DNA of 64,000 nt from DATMNI01 sp963817515 (GTDB lineage Bacteria > Acidobacteriota > Terriglobia > Bryobacterales > Bryobacteraceae). Shown in pieces: positions 49,074-56,765 of the stretch (position 1 is the first letter of the stretch; every line of letters starts with the position of its first letter). The notes under the pieces are model-generated. The model had not been told where the DNA came from, made no database searches, and worked only from the letters and a program-made list of their open reading frames with translations. Position numbers and translations under genes: made by a program. The stretch lies in assembly GCA_963817515.1 (NCBI GenBank), contig CAWFPJ010000017.1:62001-126000 (forward strand). The letters run 5' to 3'.

Positions 49074-49591
49074 AGCCGCTGAAGACCGACGTTGCTTTTG
49101 CCACGCCGTGGTTTGAGATTCTTGCCAAGACCATGAAGCCTGATGAGGCTCCGTATTACTCGCTGCGCTTGCCTGACTACTCGGCCATTGTGGCCATTAC
49201 GGGGGACCAGCGGATTGTGGCAGTGCGACAATACCGTCCGGCGGTAGAACGCTACACCATAGAATTACCGAGCGGCTTGGTGGACCCCGGCGAGAGCCCC
49301 GCGGAAGCCGCCAGCCGTGAGTTGCTGGAAGAAACCGGCTACCAGGCGGGAGAGGTGGAAGTGCTGGGTCCGATGGAGCCCGACACCGGCCGCCTGGGCA
49401 ATCAAATCTGGAGTTGCGTCGCCACAGGCGTGCGCCGTGTCCCGGGCCGCGACCCCGAAGAGGGGATCGAGGTATTGACATACTCCCCGGCCGAACTGAG
49501 CCGCGCCACTGCCTCAGGCGAATTTCGCCAAGCGCTGCATGTGGCCATTCTAATGATGGCGGTGCTGCGAGGTAAGTTGAAGCTGGAGTAA
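49070..49591 (+). CDS. Nudix hydrolase (ADP-ribose pyrophosphatase-like)
   Basis: A 173-residue Nudix enzyme with a complete box, from GLVDPGESPAEAAS through RELLEETGY (GX5EX7REUXEEXGU), preceded by VAVRQYRPAVERYTIELPSG, which is the ADP-sugar recognition region of ADPRase-type Nudix proteins. It starts with GTG four bases before the epimerase stop. Probable substrates are ADP-ribose or nucleotide sugars, in keeping with the adjacent sugar genes. Confidence 0.9.
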   Translation: MKPLKTDVAFATPWFEILAKTMKPDEAPYYSLRLPDYSAIVAITGDQRIVAVRQYRPAVERYTIELPSGLVDPGESPAEAASRELLEETGYQAGEVEVLGPMEPDTGRLGNQIWSCVATGVRRVPGRDPEEGIEVLTYSPAELSRATASGEFRQALHVAILMMAVLRGKLKLE

Positions 49592-49640
49592 GCTTCTCAG
49601 GAGACGGGAATAAGTTGTGTTACATTTAGCGGCACGGGAT

Positions 49641-51305
49641 ATGCAACTTCCGGCCAAAATCGGCAAGTATGAGCTGGAGGAGTTTCTGGGCGGCGGCATG
49701 TCGCACGTGTACCGCGCGCGCGATACGGTGATCGGCCGCACGGTGGCGGTGAAGATCCTCACGGAGGCCGGCTGCGAGGATGCCGAGGCCAAGGCGCGTT
49801 TTCTGGCCGAGGCGCGCATGGCGGGGAACATTTCCCACGACAACGTCCTCAGCATTTACGATTTCGGTGAGGACGATCAGCACCGGCCGTTCATGGTGAT
49901 GGAGCTTTTGCGGGGCGAAGACCTGCGCCACGCCATCAAGAACGGGCACACCGGGGACCTCAAAGGGAAACTCAAGATCGCCCTGCAGGTGGCGCGGGCG
50001 CTGGGCTACATCCACACGCAGAAAATCGTCCACCGCGACATCAAGCCCGAGAACATACATCTCAATCCGGCCGGTGTGGTGAAGCTGATGGACTTCGGAA
50101 TCGCCAAGACCGAGGGCCTGCAGATGACGCGCGCCGGGTACGTGCTGGGCACGCCGTATTACATGGCGCCAGAGCAGGTGACGGGGCAGAACATCACCGA
50201 GCAGGTGGACGTGTACGCGTTCGGAGTGCTGTTGTTCGAACTGCTGACGGGAACCAAGCCGATCAACGGCGACACGGTGGAGCGGATTTTCTACAGCATT
50301 CTGAACGAGCCGCTCAACCTGGAGCCGTTGTACCAGGCGGGCGTTCCGCAGTCCGTCTGCGATCTCATCGCCAAGTGCACGGCGAAGGGTCCGGGCAACC
50401 GGCCGCAGGGTTTCGGACCGGTTTGCCAGGACTTGGAGCGTATCCTCACGGAACAGGAAGCGGCCACCATAGCGATGCCCGGGACGGGGATACCGGAACA
50501 GCCGGCGCCCCCACCCGTGAAGAGCATGCCTGGCTGGCTGTTGCCCGTGGCGCTGGTGGTAGCGATAGGGGTGGTAGTCGTGCTGTACTCTTCGCTGCGG
50601 CCGACGCCGCCGACGGAGCCGGTGCTGCCGGCCCACATCAGTACGCCCACCGGCGACATGATGCTGGTGCCGGCGGGGAAATTTCTGTTCGGCGAAAAGA
50701 AAGAGCCGGTTTCGCTTCCGGCCTTTTACGTGGATAAAACCGAGGTCACTAACGCCGCCTATGCCGCCTTTTGCGCGGCCAAGGGCCGTGCGCTGCCCAA
50801 GAATTTCCCGCAGGACAAGCCGGGTTATCCCGCAGTGGAAGTCTCAATTGTGGATGCCCAGGCCTTCGCCAATTGGGCCGGCAAGCGCCTCCCTACTGCA
50901 CGGGAATGGGAGAAGGCCGCCCGCGGCGCCGATGGGCGGAACTATCCCTGGGGAAACGAGGCCGACCTGTCGCGCGCCAACCTGGGTAGCGGTAGCCCAC
51001 GGCCGGCGGATGATATGGCGAACGGCGCCAGCCCGTACGGCGCGCTCAACATGGTGGGCAACGTGTGGGAGTTCGTGGGCGACCCGAGCGGGCCGAGCGA
51101 GCACCCGGAACAGTTTCGTTCGATGCTTCCTCCTCCGGGACCGAATGATCTGTGGTACACCATCCGCGGCGGATCGTTTCGCCGTCAGGGCCCACTGGTC
51201 CCGGACCTGGTGTGGGATGTCAGTAGAGTTCCCGCGCGCTGGACGAAGGACGACATCGGGTTCCGGTGCGTGAAGGATCCTCCGGCAACAGTGGTGAAGA
51301 ACTAA
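49641..51305 (+). CDS. Serine/threonine kinase fused to a formylglycine-generating-enzyme-like domain
   Basis: A 554-residue membrane protein. Residues 8-270 are an STPK domain (YELEEFLGGGMSHVYRA, VAVKIL with the ATP-binding Lys, IVHRDIKPEN, MDFGIAKTEG, GTPYYMAPEQVTG). A Pro/Ala linker and one membrane helix (about 302-322) follow, then a C-terminal SUMF1/FGE-sulfatase domain (about 335-545: VPAGKFLFGEKK, VDKTEVTNAAYAAF, GKRLPTAREWEKAARG, YPWGNEADLS, GALNMVGNVWEFV, TIRGGSFRR and DDIGFRCVKD) on the outer side. The extracellular domain probably senses a ligand, as in other bacterial STPKs with PASTA or FGE parts. ATG at 49641 is preferred to GTG at 49617. Confidence 0.92.
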   Translation: MQLPAKIGKYELEEFLGGGMSHVYRARDTVIGRTVAVKILTEAGCEDAEAKARFLAEARMAGNISHDNVLSIYDFGEDDQHRPFMVMELLRGEDLRHAIKNGHTGDLKGKLKIALQVARALGYIHTQKIVHRDIKPENIHLNPAGVVKLMDFGIAKTEGLQMTRAGYVLGTPYYMAPEQVTGQNITEQVDVYAFGVLLFELLTGTKPINGDTVERIFYSILNEPLNLEPLYQAGVPQSVCDLIAKCTAKGPGNRPQGFGPVCQDLERILTEQEAATIAMPGTGIPEQPAPPPVKSMPGWLLPVALVVAIGVVVVLYSSLRPTPPTEPVLPAHISTPTGDMMLVPAGKFLFGEKKEPVSLPAFYVDKTEVTNAAYAAFCAAKGRALPKNFPQDKPGYPAVEVSIVDAQAFANWAGKRLPTAREWEKAARGADGRNYPWGNEADLSRANLGSGSPRPADDMANGASPYGALNMVGNVWEFVGDPSGPSEHPEQFRSMLPPPGPNDLWYTIRGGSFRRQGPLVPDLVWDVSRVPARWTKDDIGFRCVKDPPATVVKN

Positions 51306-51328
51306 GGCTGTATTAGAAGGGAGTGGGT

Positions 51329-51334
51329 GATAAT
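51329..51334 (+). promoter_or_regulatory. -10-like GATAAT of the SDR gene
   Basis: GATAAT (5 of 6 matches) ends 6 nt before the ATG at 51341; no ribosome binding site at a proper distance. Supports 51341 and possible leaderless transcription. Confidence 0.35.
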
Positions 51335-51340
51335 TCTAGA

Positions 51341-52069
51341 ATGCCAGTTTCACTAAAAGATCAGGTTGTACTTGTGGTAGGCGCCTCCAGTGGGATCGGC
51401 CGCGAGACCGCCGTTTTGTTTGCCCGTGAGGGTGCGCGCGTGGTTGCCTCCGCCCGGCGCGGAGATCGCTTGCGCAGCTTGCAGGAGCAGCTTGGGAAGG
51501 AGAGCCATAGCATCGATATTGCCCCTGCCGACGCGTCGGCTTCGGGCGAAATGGAGCAACTCGCGGAACGCACCCGCGCCAACTTCGGAAAGATCGATAT
51601 TTTGGTTTATGTCACGGGAACGAACACACCGGACCGATCGATGAAGCGCCTGAACCACAAAATTTGGGACATGATGTTGAGCGTGAATCTGAACGGCGCA
51701 TACTACATCAGCAGCGCGGTTCTGCCGCAGATGCGCGAGGCCGGGTCCGGTCATCTGATTTACGTCTCATCCGTCTCTGGTCTTGTCCCGGATATTTCCG
51801 GGGCCGCATATCAGGCTTCCAAGCGCGGCCTGCTGGGTCTGGCGCACGCGATTCGGGTAGAGGAAAAGGAAAATGGAATCCGCACCTGCGTGGTCTGTCC
51901 GGGTTTGGTGGATACCGAAATCCTGGAGAAACGCCCCGTTAAGCCAGGCCCCGAAACGCTAGCCAAAGCTCTGCAGCCGGTAGATGTGGCCGAAGCCATA
52001 TTGGCGGTTGCCAAGCTGCCGCCGCGGGCTGTGGTGCCTGAGTTGCACATTATGCCGACATATTTGTGA
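51341..52069 (+). CDS. Short-chain dehydrogenase/reductase
   Basis: A 242-residue classical SDR: VVGASSGIGRETAVLF, VVASARRGDRL (Arg pair after beta 2, suggesting NADP), VTGTNTPDRS in place of NAG, SSVSGLVPDISG (Ser), YQASKRG (Tyr-x3-Lys) and CPGLVDTEI. The NNAG motif is replaced by VTGTN, an oddity. Substrate unknown; the pattern fits 3-oxoacyl/sugar oxidoreductases. It follows the kinase gene by 35 bases but has its own promoter-like element. Confidence 0.87.
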   Translation: MPVSLKDQVVLVVGASSGIGRETAVLFAREGARVVASARRGDRLRSLQEQLGKESHSIDIAPADASASGEMEQLAERTRANFGKIDILVYVTGTNTPDRSMKRLNHKIWDMMLSVNLNGAYYISSAVLPQMREAGSGHLIYVSSVSGLVPDISGAAYQASKRGLLGLAHAIRVEEKENGIRTCVVCPGLVDTEILEKRPVKPGPETLAKALQPVDVAEAILAVAKLPPRAVVPELHIMPTYL

Positions 52070-52080
52070 TGCCGGGCTGA

Positions 52081-52086
52081 TACTAT
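52081..52086 (+). promoter_or_regulatory. -10 element TACTAT of the HbpS/GlcG-like gene
   Basis: TACTAT ends exactly 7 nt before the ATG at 52094 with no Shine-Dalgarno site, another leaderless-type start. Confidence 0.45.
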
Positions 52087-52093
52087 ATTCGCC

Positions 52094-52555
52094 ATGCTCA
52101 GACTCGCCGTTCTGTTTCTCACCGCGTTGATTCTGGTTTCGGCCGTTGATCTTCCTGCCAGGAAATACCTGAATGTGGCAGCCGTTAAAATCATGGTCGC
52201 GGCCGCCGAACAAGAGGCCCAAAAGCGAAACGTGGCCGTCACCATCTGCATTGTGGACGAAAGCGGTAACTTGCTTTTCCTGCAGAAGGCCGACCGCACG
52301 GGTCTCAACACGATTCAATTCGCGCAGAAGAAGGCGCGACAGGCGGCACTCTACCGGCAGCCGTCCAAGACCGCAGCCGACCGCCTGAAGGCCGGCAATC
52401 TGGAGGTTCTCGCCTTTCCTGAAGCCTTCCCGAATCAAGGCGGGCTGCCCATTAAGATCGACGGCGAAACCATCGGCGCCATCGCAGCCAGCGGCGCCGC
52501 ATCGGAAGTGGACGAAGCCATCGCCCAGGCCGCCATCGATGCCTTGCTTAAGTAG
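52094..52555 (+). CDS. Exported HbpS/GlcG-family (DUF336) protein
   Basis: A 153-residue protein with a signal peptide (LRLAVLFLTALILVSAV) and a single Haem_degrading/GlcG domain: KIMVAAAEQEAQKRNVAVTI in part, CIVDESGNLLFLQKADRTG, AQKKARQAALYRQPSKTAAD and GGLPIKIDGETIGAIAASGA. Family members bind heme or corrinoid-like ligands (HbpS) or have unclear roles in glycolate operons. The lack of operon partners leaves the role open. Confidence 0.85.
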   Translation: MLRLAVLFLTALILVSAVDLPARKYLNVAAVKIMVAAAEQEAQKRNVAVTICIVDESGNLLFLQKADRTGLNTIQFAQKKARQAALYRQPSKTAADRLKAGNLEVLAFPEAFPNQGGLPIKIDGETIGAIAASGAASEVDEAIAQAAIDALLK

Positions 52556-52585
52556 GAGCTGCTTTGCTTAAAGCATGAGCCGCTG

Positions 52586-53590
52586 TTATCGCGGTTGGCT
52601 CGCCAGCAAAACGAGCGTCTCGAGCGTCCGCTCCTTCTGCCCATCTTCCAGTATCAAAAAACGACACTTGCCGTCGGCTGTCGCCGTGAACACGGTCCGG
52701 CCCTTCTCGTCGACTGTCACGCGCCCCGCAGGGGAGAGTGAGAAGTACCGGCTCCCCGGCCGCACCGCGTAAAGCGCTGCTGTCAGATCCCACGTTGGGC
52801 GATCGTAGGGCATCCGCATGTAGTTGCGGTAAGCCTCCGCCACTGGGTGATCGCCTACCCATGAGAAATCATTTTCGACGCTGGCGGCCGGGAACTTCAG
52901 CGCGTTGCCGATCTCATAGCCGCTAAACACAATCGGCGACGGCCATTCTCCGAACACTTTGCGCGCCGACGGAATGTCGGTCATTACGTTATACTCCGGA
53001 TCCCCGGCTGGAAATCTCCCGGCCATGGCGCTCAATAGCCGAACCTTCTGGGCCACCAGTTGCGCGCCCGGCAGCGGACTGAACGCATCCGGCGCGGAAT
53101 CGAGCAACCGCGCCAGGTTGGTGCTGAACCCCACCACCACGATCACCACGCTGCCATTGGTTTGCGCAGCCAGGGCGTGCCGCAGCACCCCTATCGCATC
53201 CGGCGCTTCGCGGCCGTCCGTGAGCTTGTGTGGGTAGACGTAAGAGCCGTCCGCATTCCGGCGCTCGGCGGGGACGCGGATCATCGCGCTGTCTTTCGGA
53301 GTCTTCCCGTTCTTCACTACCCCCACCGGAATGTTGCCGCGCCCGTAGAACGTATCAACCAGGTCCACATACGGCGCGGCATAGCGGTTGTCTTTGCTCA
53401 CCGTCACCGCCAACAGGCCGGCCTCGCCGCGGCTTTGAAGCGCGTGGATCACCGCCAGCGCCAGCGCATCGTCCACGTCATTGCCCATATCGGTGTCGAA
53501 GATCAACCGGACGGGTTCGGCCGCGACCGCATACGGTAGCGCTGTAGCAGCGCACAACAGCGCCATCAGGAACGGGAGGTGCCGGTTCAT
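52586..53590 (-). CDS. Exported nucleoside hydrolase
   Basis: A 334-residue inosine/uridine-preferring nucleoside hydrolase: signal peptide (1-about 22), then LIFDTDMGNDVDDALALAV, whose aspartates bind the catalytic calcium, and further IVVVGFSTNLARLL, MAGRFPAGDPEYNVMTDIP and FSGYEIGNALKFPA with the distal Asp. Being exported, it may salvage nucleosides or act on other N-glycosides. The ATG overlaps the stop of the upstream VOC gene (TGATG). Length is normal for the family. Confidence 0.88.
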   Translation of the reverse strand: MNRHLPFLMALLCAATALPYAVAAEPVRLIFDTDMGNDVDDALALAVIHALQSRGEAGLLAVTVSKDNRYAAPYVDLVDTFYGRGNIPVGVVKNGKTPKDSAMIRVPAERRNADGSYVYPHKLTDGREAPDAIGVLRHALAAQTNGSVVIVVVGFSTNLARLLDSAPDAFSPLPGAQLVAQKVRLLSAMAGRFPAGDPEYNVMTDIPSARKVFGEWPSPIVFSGYEIGNALKFPAASVENDFSWVGDHPVAEAYRNYMRMPYDRPTWDLTAALYAVRPGSRYFSLSPAGRVTVDEKGRTVFTATADGKCRFLILEDGQKERTLETLVLLASQPR

Positions 53591-54396
53591 CAGTTCTCGA
53601 TTCCGACATGCGTGGCAATGTACCAATCGTTGGCCGCCAGGTCCTTTACGCTCGCCACGCGGTCGCCATAGGGCTGGTTGGCAGGCTCGCTTATGGAAGT
53701 TGCGCCGGCCGCGATGGCCCGCCGGTACGTAGCGTCTGTGTCGGGAACGTACAGATAGAAGGTGGATGGCATTGGCTGATAGGGTCCGGCAGCCTCGGTC
53801 ATCTCCATTGCCGCATCGCCGAGTTTCAGCGTGGTGTGGAGAATGGCTCCCGCCGGCGACGTCGCCCGCCCAAGCTCGATTGCTCCGAATGCCTGCGCCA
53901 AGAACTGGATTACCGGCTCCGCCTGCTGCGGATGCAGATACGGCTGCACGGTGGGCGCGCCTTCCGAGAAATAATTCTCTCCCTTGAATGTGGCGACGTA
54001 CCAGTGATTTCCGAACGTGTCCTTCACGTTTGCCGTGCGCTCGCCCCACGGTTGATCCGCCGGCGTCTGCAGCGACAACGCCCCAGCTTCGAGCGCCAAC
54101 TGATACACGCTGTCCGTGTCTCTGACATAAATGTGAAAGGCCATGGGCTTCGCCGCGCCCTGCCACGAAAGACCGGGGCCGCCGCCGCCGATCATCAACA
54201 TGCAATCCCCAACCTGTACTTCGCTGTGGACTCCGCCGGCCGATCCCACTGCCCGGAACGTCTCCTCGCCGGCGAACGTACGTTTCACAAACTCGATCAG
54301 CCCAAGCGCGTCCTGCACAATGACATAAGGGGTTAACGTGCGGAAACCGTTGCGCACAGGGTTTACGGCGGCCCTTTTGAGCTCTTGCTGCTCCAT
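53590..54396 (-). CDS. Tandem VOC (glyoxalase/PhnB-like) protein
   Basis: A 268-residue protein of two beta-alpha-beta-beta-beta VOC repeats: repeat 1 at about 15-135 (LTPYVIVQDALGLIEFVKR, VQVGDCMLMIGG, PMAFHIYVRDTDSVY, FGNHWYVATF), repeat 2 at about 145-265 (VQPYLHPQQAEPVIQFLAQ, LKLGDAAMEMTE, PSTFYLYVPDTDATY, NDWYIATHVG). PhnB-like proteins lack known enzyme activity. SD is GGAGG 8 nt upstream. It is coupled to the nucleoside hydrolase gene. Confidence 0.85.
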   Translation of the reverse strand: MEQQELKRAAVNPVRNGFRTLTPYVIVQDALGLIEFVKRTFAGEETFRAVGSAGGVHSEVQVGDCMLMIGGGGPGLSWQGAAKPMAFHIYVRDTDSVYQLALEAGALSLQTPADQPWGERTANVKDTFGNHWYVATFKGENYFSEGAPTVQPYLHPQQAEPVIQFLAQAFGAIELGRATSPAGAILHTTLKLGDAAMEMTEAAGPYQPMPSTFYLYVPDTDATYRRAIAAGATSISEPANQPYGDRVASVKDLAANDWYIATHVGIEN

Positions 54397-54450
54397 AAGT
54401 TCAGCCTCCAGGCCGGGCAGTTCATCTCCCGTTTCGGACCTCTCGCCCAG

Positions 54451-54693
54451 CTATTTTTCCCGGGTTGCCATCTTTTTCTCGAGCGCCTTCATCAGGCGGC
54501 TCTCCACCTCTGCCGGGATCGGGTGCGGCTCCATCCCTTTATAAATGCGGATGGTCTTCTTGGTCGTGTCGGCAATTACCCAGCAGTTAGGACACTCCGC
54601 GATGTGGCTCTCCAGCTTGGCACGAACTTCGGCATCCACGGATTCGTCCAGGTATTCACTCAACTCGCTCAAAAAGTCCTTACATGTAAGCAA
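54451..54693 (-). CDS. Zinc-finger anti-sigma factor
   Basis: An 80-residue protein with a ZAS motif: LTCKDFLSELSEYLDE, then KLESHIAECPNCWVI where His, Cys and Cys form the zinc site, and a basic, cytoplasmic C-terminal part (KGMEPHPIPAEVESRLMKAL). There is no membrane segment, so it is a soluble anti-sigma. The start is taken as TTG at 54693 inside the last codons of the sigma gene, with AAGGGGG upstream; other starts cannot be excluded. Confidence 0.75.
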   Translation of the reverse strand: MLTCKDFLSELSEYLDESVDAEVRAKLESHIAECPNCWVIADTTKKTIRIYKGMEPHPIPAEVESRLMKALEKKMATREK

Positions 54694-55300
54694 AAGCGTC
54701 GTCCCCCTTGCGTTTGAAGAAGCGTGTAAGCCTCTCACGCAATTGCAGCCGGGCTCGCAACAGCCTGCTCTTTACCGCCGGCACGGAAAGGTTCAATGCT
54801 TCCGCCGTCTCTTCGGTGGAGAGCTCCTCGATATCGCGCAAAACAAATACGGAACGGTAAGGAGGCTCCAGACTTTGAATCGCCGTATCCAGGATTCCGC
54901 CCAACTCTTCCCTGGAAAACTGCTGCTCGGGATCCTCATCCCAAGCAGCGATTTCGCGGGTTACGGTGTCCTCACCGGTGTCGATTGTCTCGTCCAGCGA
55001 AACCGATTTGTCGGTCTTCCTGCGCCGCAACTTCATCAAGGCCTGGTTTACCGCGATGCGGACAATCCAGGTGTAGAACTTCGAGTCGCCCTTGAACTGA
55101 TCCAGGTGCTCATAAGCCTTCATGAACGTCTCTTGCAGCACGTCCTCGGCGTCCTCGCGATTCTGCGTGATGTGTTGCGCCAGCCGGAAAATTTTTCCTT
55201 CGTAGCGCCTCACCAGTTCGCCGAACGCAACGGTATCGCCCTTACGCGATTGGATAACCAGCGTGGCTTCATCTGTACCGGCTTGGCTTGAGACGGGCAT
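54680..55300 (-). CDS. RNA polymerase ECF sigma factor
   Basis: A 206-residue sigma: region 2 (AFGELVRRYEGKIFRLAQHI, DAEDVLQETFMKAYEHLDQF, SKFYTWIVRIAVNQALMKLRR) and region 4 (ILDTAIQSLEPPYRSVFVL, EELSTEETAEALNLS, VPAVKSRLLRARLQLRERL). The linker carries an acidic stretch (SLDETIDTGEDTVTRE). Overlaps its anti-sigma by about 14 bases. ATG at 55300 is chosen; TTG at 55309 is possible. Divergent from the LigD polymerase-domain gene. Confidence 0.93.
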   Translation of the reverse strand: MPVSSQAGTDEATLVIQSRKGDTVAFGELVRRYEGKIFRLAQHITQNREDAEDVLQETFMKAYEHLDQFKGDSKFYTWIVRIAVNQALMKLRRRKTDKSVSLDETIDTGEDTVTREIAAWDEDPEQQFSREELGGILDTAIQSLEPPYRSVFVLRDIEELSTEETAEALNLSVPAVKSRLLRARLQLRERLTRFFKRKGDDAFAYM

Positions 55301-55377
55301 GGGCTGCAAATTTTATGATAACCCAGCTCGATGCCCCAAATCCCAGCGGTAGCTACCGAAGGCACCGCAAATGGGTG

Positions 55378-55383
55378 TAGCCT
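55378..55383 (+). promoter_or_regulatory. -10-like TAGCCT of the LigD polymerase-domain gene
   Basis: TAGCCT ends exactly 7 nt before the GTG at 55391. It supports this start over the ATG at 55331. Confidence 0.35.
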
Positions 55384-55390
55384 GTTTTTT

Positions 55391-56749
55391 GTGAGTAAAG
55401 AGGAAGCCACCCAGGTGCTCTCGGTCGCCGGTCGCGAGGTTCGCGTGACGCACCCGGACAAGCCATATTTTTCGAAACAGACGAAGCTCTCGAAAATCGA
55501 TATCGTGCGCTATTACCTGTCGGTCGTGCCGGGCGCTCTGGCGGGCATCGCGGATCGGCCGCTGGTTCTCAAGCGCTTCGTTAACGGGGCTGAAGGCGAG
55601 GCGTTTTATCAAAAGCGCGCGCCCGCAGACAGGCCGCCCTGGCTTCGAACCGTAACGCTGTCATTCCCCTCAGGCCGCACCGCGGAAGAGGTTGTCGTCG
55701 ATGATGCGGCGGGGCTGGCCTGGGCCGTCAACCTGGGCTGCATCGAACTACATCCGCACCCGGTGCGCTCCGGCGATCTCGAGCACCCGGACGAACTGCG
55801 GGTGGATCTCGATCCAGGCCCTGGTGTCAGTTGGGCGGACGTGCGCAAGGTTGCCCTGGAGGTGAAATTGCTCCTTGAGGAGATGGGCCTTCGCGGTTGG
55901 CCCAAGACCAGCGGTTCACGCGGGATGCACGTGAATGTCAGAATCGAAGTGCGCTGGACCTTCAGCGAAGTGCGCCGGGCGGCGATCGCGCTGTCCCGTG
56001 CAGTCGAGCGGCGCGTCCCATCCCTGGCCAGTTCGAAATGGTGGAAAGAGGAGCGTCACGGTGTGTTCCTCGACTACAATCAGAACGCCAAGGACAGGAC
56101 CACGTGCTCCGCGTATTCCGTGCGGCCTCTCCCCGACGCCCGTGTATCCACGCCGCTTCACTGGCATGAGGTTCCCGACTGCGAGCCGGCAGATTTTACC
56201 GTACTGACGATTCCGGGACGTTTCGCGGAACTCGGCGATCCCCACGCCGGCATCGACGCCGCGCCAGGTTCGCTCGAAAAGTTGCTCGAGCTTGCGGCCA
56301 GAGACGAAGCCGCGGGCCTCGGCGACGCACCCTGGCCGCCGCACTTTCGAAAGATGGAGGGCGAAGCGCCCCGGGTGGCGCCTTCGCGCGCCAGGTCAAC
56401 TGCGAAAAAACGTCCGGTAACGCCGGCGGTCCATGCCGCCGGTGCCTTCGCCCGGCGGAGCAAGATGCCACTGGTGGTGGTGGCGAACTCTACCAACAAG
56501 GATGCGGCGCTGGCGGGCCTGGAAAGGTGGAAAAGCAAACATGCCGAAGTGTCCAGGCATCTCGCCGTGGATGATGTGCTGGTCGACTCCATGAGAGGCC
56601 GGTCATCCACCTGGACCCGCATCCGCGTAAATCTGCGCCATGTGCCCGAAGCGCTTCGGCCGCCGCAGGAAACGCCCGACCCCGATGACGATCCGACGCG
56701 GGAGTGGCGTAAAAAGCGCGCTTCGACGTCTTCGAACGACGAAGCGTGA
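55391..56749 (+). CDS. LigD polymerase/primase domain protein
   Basis: A 452-residue protein, homologous to the polymerase (PolDom) part of LigD that fills ends in bacterial NHEJ: LSVAGREVRVTHPDKPYF, VLKRFVNGAEGEAFYQKRAP, DDAAGLAWAVNLGCIELHPH, RVDLDPGPGVSW with the catalytic DxD, GSRGMHVNVRI, DYNQNAKDRTTCSAYSVRP and VLTIPGRFAELGDP. After about residue 325 comes an extra basic tail of about 130 residues containing VTPAVHAAGAF, encoded by the inserted repeat. There is no nuclease or ligase domain; the ligase is a separate convergent gene. Confidence 0.9.
   Translation: MSKEEATQVLSVAGREVRVTHPDKPYFSKQTKLSKIDIVRYYLSVVPGALAGIADRPLVLKRFVNGAEGEAFYQKRAPADRPPWLRTVTLSFPSGRTAEEVVVDDAAGLAWAVNLGCIELHPHPVRSGDLEHPDELRVDLDPGPGVSWADVRKVALEVKLLLEEMGLRGWPKTSGSRGMHVNVRIEVRWTFSEVRRAAIALSRAVERRVPSLASSKWWKEERHGVFLDYNQNAKDRTTCSAYSVRPLPDARVSTPLHWHEVPDCEPADFTVLTIPGRFAELGDPHAGIDAAPGSLEKLLELAARDEAAGLGDAPWPPHFRKMEGEAPRVAPSRARSTAKKRPVTPAVHAAGAFARRSKMPLVVVANSTNKDAALAGLERWKSKHAEVSRHLAVDDVLVDSMRGRSSTWTRIRVNLRHVPEALRPPQETPDPDDDPTREWRKKRASTSSNDEA
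56416..56443 (+). repeat. GC-rich imperfect palindrome, copy 2, inside a gene
   Basis: Twenty-eight bases matching 20421-20448 with one substitution. Here they lie in frame within the tail of the LigD polymerase-domain protein and encode VTPAVHAAG, so a repeat family has been tolerated in coding sequence. Confidence 0.75.
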
Positions 56750-56765
56750 GCGTCTCTGGAGAGCA

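Noticed and set aside
52561..52574. Terminator between the HbpS-like gene and the nucleoside hydrolase
   Set aside because: GCTTT-GCTT-AAAGC is a hairpin but weak (5 bp) and has no T run, so not listed.
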